A stretch of 64,000 nucleotides of DNA from Tethya wilhelma (lineage: Eukaryota > Porifera > Demospongiae > Tethyida > Tethyidae), in assembly GCA_964030475.1 (NCBI GenBank), contig CAXIPT010000002.1, positions 17,088,339 through 17,152,338 of the forward strand, read 5' to 3'. This document shows, in pieces, positions 57,136 through 64,000 of this stretch (position 1 is its first letter; every line of letters begins with the position of its first letter). The notes below the pieces were generated by a model. It was not told the origin of the DNA, did not search any database, and saw only the letters and a program-made list of their open reading frames with translations. Both the position numbers and the translations under genes were made by a program.

Positions 57136-59501
57136 TCATAGTGGTCCTAGTTTCTTCATTTTCTCTTCACTCAAGTCAGGGTGCCACATGTCCATGGTGA
57201 GCAACACAGCTGGTTTAGAACCAGTGTACCACAGCTCCTGTTCAAATGACTCATCCAGTATGGCCACTTGCTTCACTTTCAATATTCTGTGTTTGAGGGA
57301 TCAACAAATAGTTTCAAAGTATTATGCATGTATTGGCAATACACTCAGATTTGACCATTACACATGCATGTACACAACAAGAATGAAATACACTCTTGAT
57401 ATACACAACCATACTTTGTCTCTTCAGCCATTCTAATGCTCAGTCCACTCTCGGCGTCCATCTCCAGAGCCATGACCACCTGTAGTTTGGTATTGGTTGG
57501 ACCCACAAATGGGTAGATGTGTGAAAGAGGAGGTAGAACGGAGAATTTTACAGCTCCCCTCTTGCAACCAGCTGCTTCGGGGAAGGATTCAATCAGAGCA
57601 CAGGTTTTACGTGTGTGCATGCAATTCTTGGCATTCTTCTTGCCATTCTGGAAGAGAATGAAGTGTGGAGTGGACTCATCCTGAGTGGAGAAGACAGCCT
57701 TGCTTTCATCAAACAGGGACAAAGCTTCCCTGGAAAAATCAATGAAAGTGCATGTGAACAGTGATATAAGCATAACAATATAGAGTAAGGTTACACCATT
57801 GTGAAGTATTGGTGATGCAATAAATGAGTAATGGGGAAAAAACAATCATCTAAACACAACATACATGTACCTGGTGATATCTTTCAAGCCGTTCACAATC
57901 CTGTCAATATCATGCCTGTAGCCCGTGTCTTCAACAGACCACCAAGGAACTGCACGAAGGCCTGCCTCATTGTTGATAGACCTCTGCCACACAGAGGGGA
58001 ACAACCCCAGTGAAACGGCTTCACCATACAATGCATGAGCCTACAATAGAATACAAAGTTAGAGACACAGAAAAGACAGTAGAATCCACAAAATTGTTGA
58101 CACGTTGAACTAAGACAACTATTACAATGATAATGGAAACATACCTCGTCAGTTCTGTTGAGTCTGACAAGTGTGTCACCAGCGTAAAGATAGAATTTGG
58201 GGTTCTTTCTCACTGCTTCATCTTTACGGATGCCATCCAGGAGGTGACGAAGTGCCTGTTCATAACGCTTCTCGATGTAAAAAATGTACCCCAACTGAGC
58301 CTTGGCAAAATAGTCTTCTGGAGATGCTTCGAGTGTCTTCTTGAAGATACTTTTGGCTTTTCTTTTGTTCCCAGTGGATAGGTAAGCCACAGCCAGCTGA
58401 TTGGCAAAATAGTAGTCATCACTTCTGAGTTGGGTTAACCTTTCTAGAGCTTTAATAGCAAGTGGTAGTTTGCCCCTCTCTTTAGCACGGTCGGCAAGTT
58501 CCACTAAAGCTGCTATTTTAACGTCCTCCCTAGCAATGGATGATTCCATGCCAGCTTTGTAGAAAAAATCGATAGCTGAGTCCATCAATTTGTTGCTACG
58601 TTTTTCCTCCGCCATGTGTGCAAGTGCAAGAGCCTTACCATAGAGACTTCTGGGACTCTGTGGAAACTTCTTGATGATCCCATTGAAGTGTTCCAAAGCC
58701 AAGGTATACTGCTTGTCTTTCAGGAGTTCGTCTCCCGCTAAAATATCCATTGAATATGGTTTATCGGGATCAGAAGGACTGAACGGTCTTCTTAGAAGTC
58801 GTACTTCACTCAAATTTACCGACGTTTGCTTCGGTTTCTTCTCCTTCACTGGTACTGGTTTCTTCTTAGCTGGTGATGGTTTTGCTTTAGGTGTCTCTTT
58901 TGTCTTCTTTGCTGTGTTCGCTCCTTTGGTGGTGGCTGGAGTTGGTTTGGATTTCTTTGTGCCTTCCTCTGCTTTCTTATTTGTCTTTCCTTGTGTCTTT
59001 TTTGAATCAGCTTTCTTGCCTTTGGCTTTGTCAGATGGTGGTTTATTTGGAGTCTTCTCTTTGCCCTTTGTACCACTGTCTTTGGGGACTTTAGTCTTAG
59101 TTTGAGTTCGGGGAGGGGCGTCGACATGATAGTATGTGAAGTAGTAGTAGAGGCCGATGGCCGCTAGGATTAGCACGACGATAATAGCAATCCATCTTAG
59201 AGTGTCTGCACGTTTTCTGAGTTCTTTCTTTGTCTGTTCTTTGTGTTCTTGTCTCGTCTCTGAACAAGGTACATGTGCATGTGTGCAGGAGATATTGTAA
59301 TATTAAATTGGATAGAAAACACACACACACACAAAATTTATTGAAAATCAGCTGTTGTAGGCGTGTCTCCATTTGAAACTCACTTCTTAGTTGACCTTTC
59401 TCTGTTGCTGTGGGTGACCCTTTTATCTCCTCAACGCCGCCATCCTGATTCTTGGTCTCGCCGTTTGCCTGCTCTCCTTTGCCTGTTCGTCTAGTGGCCA
59501 T
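57136..59501 (-). CDS. ASPH: Aspartyl beta-hydroxylase homologue with degenerate active site
   Basis: Type II membrane protein with the ASPH plan. It has a cytosolic N-terminus (MATRRTGKGEQANGE), a membrane helix (IAIIVVLILAAIGLYYYFTY), a luminal Lys/Thr/Pro-rich linker, TPR-like helices (58050-58770: DELLKDKQYTLALEHFNGII, FANQLAVAYLSTGNKRKA) and a C-terminal hydroxylase-like domain (SVWQRSINNEAGLRAVPWWS; RKTCALIESFPEAAGCKRG; HIYPFVGPTN; LDESFEQELW; DMWHPDLS). Human ASPH binds Fe through His679 and His725 and 2-oxoglutarate through Arg688, His690 and Arg735. By alignment these are Phe, Gln, Gln, Val and Ala here. The reading frame is intact, so it is probably an expressed pseudo-hydroxylase, not a decaying gene. 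Confidence 0.85.
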
Positions 59502-59695
59502 ACTCACAAAGCACACAACTACACAGAACAAAAATTATGAGCCCTGAAAATCTGTTCTGCAGTGAAAGTATTTAGAAGCTAATGATGTATTTCCGGGTCC
59601 CTTCCAAGTGAACTTCCGATTGCAAAGATCCAAGAGGCGTGGCTGATCCAAGAAAAGCCACGTGGTGGTGATGCGCATTATTTAGAAATTCGACC
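59502..59695. promoter_or_regulatory. Head-to-head promoter, ASPH-like / DDX54
   Basis: 194 bp between divergent ATGs (59501 - and 59696 +). No TATA box. A CCACGTGG E-box is at ~59659-59666. Shared promoter inferred from spacing. Confidence 0.4.
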
Positions 59696-60514
59696 ATGGA
59701 GAAAGCCATTGCAAATCTCAACTTTACACACTTTTTAGAAGGCTCTTCAGCCGACGTGGAGGGATCAGGTGATGAGGATGAAGGTAGTGGGAGTGATGTA
59801 GATGCACAGGAGACGAGGATGATGATGGCCAAACAGAATAGGAAAGGGAAAAAATCTGGGGGCTTTCAGTCCATGGGTAGGTTGTACTGAAGGTCAAGGT
59901 GCTCTGGTAGTATGTTTACAGTGATTTTTGTATAGGTTTAAGCCATCAAGTGTTTACTGGGGTAATGAAGAAGGGCTATAGAGTTCCCACTCCCATCCAA
60001 AGAAAGGTATAGCTCATGATTCACGTGATTTGCTTACTTGAAAAATTGTCAGTTTACAAGTTGATTCCCAAACAGTGTATTCCTCTTGTCTTGGATGGGA
60101 AGGATGTTGTGGGTATGGCCAGAACAGGGTCTGGAAAGACAGCTGCTTTTCTTGTTCCTCTTCTAGAGAGACTGAAGGCACACTCAGCAAAGGTTGGTTG
60201 TCACCTCTATTAGCAGTGCTATCAATGTAGCAACAAGAATATACTGTGTCATGAATGCATGTAGATTGGTGCAAGGGGGCTGATCCTGTCACCAACAAGA
60301 GAGCTGGCTACACAAACAATGAAATTCACAAAAGAGGTACAGTTGCTGTGTTTAAGGTTGCTCCATGTGTGTATGTCAGTAACACCTCTTCTTTTGGCAG
60401 CTTGGTAAATGCACCAACTTACGTGCAGCTCTCATTCTCGGAGGAGACAAGATGGAGGAACAGTTCTCTGCTATGCACACTAATCCTGACATGTTAGTCA
60501 ATACATACACACAN

Positions 60515-60567
<53 letters not shown>

Positions 60568-63126
60568 CACACACACACACAACTCTTACATGTGAATTCT
60601 GACTTCAGTAGTACTCATTTCAAATCATTTATCCAGCCTCATTGCCACTCCTGGAAGGTTCCTCCATCTCGTGGTTGAGATGGAACTACAGCTCTCTTCG
60701 ATGGAGTATGTTGTTTTCGATGAAGCTGATCGGCTCTTTGAAATGGGCTTCTCGGAGCAGCTGACTGAGATCATCCGAAGACTGCCTGAGTCACGACAGA
60801 CGCTGCTCTTCTCTGCAACGTTACCAAAACAGCTGGTAGAGTTTGCCAAGGCTGGACTCAAAGACCCTGTCCTAGTTCGACTGGATGTGGACTCAAAACT
60901 CAGCAACGAATTGAAGCTGTGTTACTTAGCGACGAGACCTGATGACAAAGCAGCTGTCCTACTGTATCAACTGAGGAATGTGTTGAGCTCTCACGAACAG
61001 ACAGTCGTGTTTGCACCCACCAAACATCACGTGGAGTACCTCAAAGAGGTAGATAAATAGATAGATTTCTTTTCTTTGTTCAGGAGTATGGTCATTAGCG
61101 ATTTTGATTTCTCTCTGAACTCAGCTCCTTGAAGCAGCTGGTATTCCCTCAACATACATCTACAGCTCACTGGATCAGGCAGCTCGCAAGATTAATGTTG
61201 CCAAGTTTGTCAACAAGAAAGTCATGGTGATGATAGTGACCGATATTGCTGTGAGTTAGTGAAGAAAGATGCAAGTGGACACACATTTATTATTTCTACG
61301 TGTGTACACGTACATGAACACTCACAGGCAAGAGGCATCGATATTCCAATGCTTGACAATGTCATCAACTACAACTTTCCAACCAAACCAAAGCTATTCG
61401 TACACAGAGTAGGTGAGTTGGTCTACTATAGGAACCACCATAATTATGTCATGTGATTTTAATTCAGTGAATACCATGTGCCATTACTGACAGGCCGTGT
61501 GGCAAGGGCTGGAAGAAGTGGTACAGCTTATTCTCTCATCTCCAGCGATGAAGTTCCTTACATGTTGGACCTCCATCTCTTCCTCGGTAGACCACTTCAG
61601 CTCAGCAGCGGCTGCTCACAGGGAGCCTCTGAGGGTGGCTACAGGAGTGGTGTGTTGGGTAGTGTGCCTCAGTCGGTCATTGAGCAAGAAGAAGATGTCA
61701 TTCAGAAGCTTCATTTGAGCTCTTCCGATCTCGACGCTCTCAAGAAAGTTGCCACAAATGCTCAGAAACAGTACGTACGGTCTCGTAATCAACCAGCTCC
61801 TGAGTCAGTAAAGCGTGCAAAGGACCTGCCACAAGTTGTTCCACTCCATCCAATGTTTGAAGAGTTGTGCTCCAGTGAAGAGGTGGAGAAGAGTAGACTG
61901 ATGGATACCCTTAAGTCATTTAGACCAACAAAGGTAGTGAGCTGGTGCCATGTTTCAGTGACCAGTTCTACTAAGAAAAAAATTACCAATTGTGTATGTT
62001 TCTCCTTACAGACCATCTTTGAAGTGCATTCAACTGCTAGTAGTGATAGTAAGCAAGTGATGAGGAGCAAAAGGTTTGAGATATTATGCATGTGTGTATA
62101 TGTGTTGGTTGCAATTGTAAATGTTATTGTCTTTCTATGTTAATTGCCTTCTCTCTCTCTCTCTCTCTCAGGGACTACCATTCCACTGTGGTCACTGCAA
62201 ACAGGGAGAAACAGAGAAAAAAGGTCATCCAAGAGATAGCTGGTTTAGACAGTGACCAGGAGCATATAAGTGATGACGATTTGGCAGTTTTTCAAACAGA
62301 GCAATCGGTTTCTTTGAAGAAAAAAGGTTTGAAAGTGATCATGGTCCAGTAGGCTTTTTAGGATCAGGGTTTCAATTTTACCTATAGGGAAAAAGAGAGC
62401 AAGAACCATTGACAAAGAGCACTACCTTCACTACAAACCTTCAGATAGCCACTCTGAGAAGGGGTAGGCCAGAATGTACACTCACATTATTGCTATTGTG
62501 TGTTTCCAAATTAGTGTCCCCCCTCTTTATTGCCACACGTGCAGGCTGTCATTGAGTAGCAGTTTTGAGCAGCAGGCAGCTAGTGCAGTGCTAGACCTAG
62601 ATGGAGATGAGGAACAAACCACAAAGAAGAAAAAGAGTACCCTCAAATGGTGAGTTACATTAGAAATTTATGTTACAATCGTACAAACTTATGTTGTTGG
62701 GTCTGGTACAGGGATAGAAAACGTAAAAAGTTTGTTGGGGAAAGTGGTCAGGAACCCAAACAGAAACGCATCAAAACTGAAAGTGGGCAATGGATCAAGG
62801 CCTCGTACAAGTCAGACGCCTACCAGAGATGGCGAGACACTCACAAGATTGATGGCCTTCTGTCGACTGCTGAGGAAAACGAAGAGAGCTTTAAGAAACC
62901 AGCTGGCAAGAGTAGACAGTCTAGATTTCGTGCTAGCCATGTTCCACCTCAAACCAAAGGTGGGAGAAAGAGAGAGACTGTTGGTGATTTGAAACCAAAG
63001 GACCAGATTTTGAAGAGACGACATCACAGAGAACTGATGGAGGCCAGAAAGAGGAAAAAGAGAAAGGGAGGAACGATGAAAGGACAAAGTTTTAAGAAAC
63101 CTAAAACTGGCAAAAAGAGAAGATAA
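59696..63126 (+). CDS. DDX54: DEAD-box RNA helicase DDX54 / Dbp10
   Basis: Nucleolar ATP-dependent helicase; yeast Dbp10 works in 60S ribosome assembly. The gene has ~14 exons. The N-terminus is acidic ([16 protein letters not shown]). Helicase motifs in order: Q motif ([11 protein letters not shown]), I ([11 protein letters not shown]), Ia (SPTRELATQ), GG (LILGGDK), Ib (TPGRFLH), II ([13 protein letters not shown]), III (LFSATLP), IV (VVFAPTKHH), V (DIAARGIDIP), VI ([13 protein letters not shown]). The C-terminus has the Dbp10-specific block ([40 protein letters not shown]) and a basic tail ([20 protein letters not shown]). All core motifs look intact. A single N lies in a (CA)n intron at 60514. 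Confidence 0.95.
60510..60580. repeat. (CA)n microsatellite in a DDX54 intron
   Basis: CA array with one N at 60514 between the motif GG and motif Ib exons. Confidence 0.85.
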
Positions 63127-63377
63127 TGAGCATGCACGTTAATTGATCATGTTTACATTGAAATTCATATTCAATATTTGCAGCAGTTGCATGTGTATGA
63201 GTTTAATTGACTTGCAGCATTGTGTTATACAAAGTGATATTGACAGCAAACAAAAAAATTTTGAAAAACATCAAAAGCTATAATTGTGGTGAAGTTTTCC
63301 CAAGACAGACATTTTCAAGTCCTAAAGAATGAATATAATATTGCAGTAAAAACAAGATGACTATAACCATGACACTA
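63127..63377. other. Convergent 3' regions of DDX54 and LCMT1
   Basis: About 250 bp, AT-rich, no exon seen. Probably both 3' UTRs. Confidence 0.5.
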
Positions 63378-63652
63378 TTATGACATTGTAGATATACCTA
63401 AATGGAGCTCATCACTATATCCACAACTCAAGCAATAGTGTTGTAACAGCTGAATCAGCAGTTCCTTCTCATCTAGAAACTCAATTCTCTCTATTCTGAA
63501 AGTGAATCCAACAATGACCATGTCACATCTGCATGCTAGTATATACTACAGGTGGGTTCTTTCAGAGCTAAAATGAATTTACCTTCTAACGTCATGTTGA
63601 GGCAGTAACCTGTACACCGCTGTCATATCTATAGCCCAAGCGTGGGTCCAGC
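63378..63652 (-). CDS. LCMT1: Leucine carboxyl methyltransferase 1, last two exons (partial)
   Basis: Family role: methylates the C-terminal Leu of PP2A catalytic subunits. Exon 63652-63583 reads GWTHAWAIDMTAVYRLLPQ and joins in phase 2 to 63495-63378. The latter gives RIERIEFLDEKELLIQLLQH followed by YCLSCGYSDELHLGIS and a stop. This matches the conserved C-terminal strand-helix block of LCMT1 (AVDM..LYNRLP, RIE.LEFLDE.ELL.QLM.HYC). The upstream exons are not identifiable before the window end. Confidence 0.75.
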
Positions 63653-63950
63653 CTGATGTCAAGAAACGGTCCTTTTGAGTTACCAAACTCGGACATGCAT
63701 CAATGCCTAACAAAGAACAGTGTCTTTGCTGTACATGTATGTGCAAGAAAGAATGAATACTTTAGCACAGTGGTAGCCAGTGTCTTGCTAGCCATCAACC
63801 ATGAGTGGATTAAAGCTATACTTGGACCCTCTCTCCAAAATGACATTCAGTCATGGTGCTTATAGAAGTCAATGGCAATGTCTATGAAAAGATCATGATC
63901 AGTTTGAGGAAAGGTGAGTTTGTGACCTCATTCTTATGTTTGAAGGCCTC

Positions 63951-64000
<50 letters not shown>
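63653..64000. other. Window end: LCMT1 intron(s) and (GT)n array
   Basis: 63653-63950 has no exon I can assign. A short frame on minus (DLFIDIAIDFYKHHD, ~63905-63852) looks coding-like but hits a stop. 63957-64000 is a pure GT array reaching the window edge. Confidence 0.4.

Noticed and set aside
63656..63865. 69-codon plus-strand frame
   Set aside because: Overlaps the LCMT1 exon on the other strand and lacks any domain or splice context.

Overview
The window looks like nuclear DNA of an early-branching animal. A demosponge such as Amphimedon is my best guess, which is inference from style and not from a species marker. Genes are split by many short introns (often 45-150 bp), intergenic gaps are only 100-400 bp, and the gene set is metazoan: TRAPPC9, SCLT1, a KIAA0319L-type PKD protein, a kelch-like protein, GATAD1 and tandem AIG1-like lipid hydrolases. 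CA/TG and GA/CT microsatellites are everywhere, and two long N gaps lie inside microsatellites. || Layout. 1-261 (-): first exon of an unidentified secreted protein cut by the window edge. 1879-4882 (-): peroxisomal acyl-CoA oxidase ending in SKL. 5027-6248 (+): conserved coiled-coil protein, head-to-head with it across a 144-bp promoter holding a TGACGTCA. 6389-11487 (-): glutamate-cysteine ligase catalytic subunit, with three near-identical tRNA-Leu(CAG) genes and one decayed copy in an intron. 12036-13482 (+): ACOT7-type double-hotdog acyl-CoA thioesterase. 13817-27471 (-): TRAPPC9/Trs120, holding three internal duplications that each conflict with a single reading frame. 27687-32195 (-): three tandem AIG1/ADTRP-like genes. 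32463-37336 (+): large RA-like, proline-rich, tyrosine-motif scaffold. 37503-38639 (-): REC114-like meiotic factor. 38818-49156 (+): KIAA0319L-like MANSC/PKD membrane protein, split in the assembly by a gap, a Ty3/gypsy remnant, a ~206-bp satellite and an opposite-strand SCLT1 fragment bounded by Ns. 49464-50601 (+): crotonase-fold enoyl-CoA hydratase-like. 50670-52215 (-): ribosomal protein P0. 52468-53346 (+): intronless S-formylglutathione hydrolase. 53563-54663 (-): GATAD1. 54988-56787 (+): kelch-like protein. 57136-59501 (-): aspartyl beta-hydroxylase homologue with its catalytic residues replaced. 59696-63126 (+): DDX54/Dbp10 RNA helicase. 63378-63652 (-): last two exons of LCMT1. || There is no operon logic; neighbours are ordinary housekeeping genes, often sharing head-to-head promoters. 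Loose themes are lipid and CoA metabolism (acyl-CoA oxidase, ACOT7, crotonase, AIG1-like) and thiol chemistry (GCLC makes the glutathione precursor, ESD recycles S-formylglutathione). The points most worth a second look are the ASPH-like pseudoenzyme, the RA/proline-rich/YxN scaffold, the REC114 call, the TRAPPC9 duplications, and two foldback elements.
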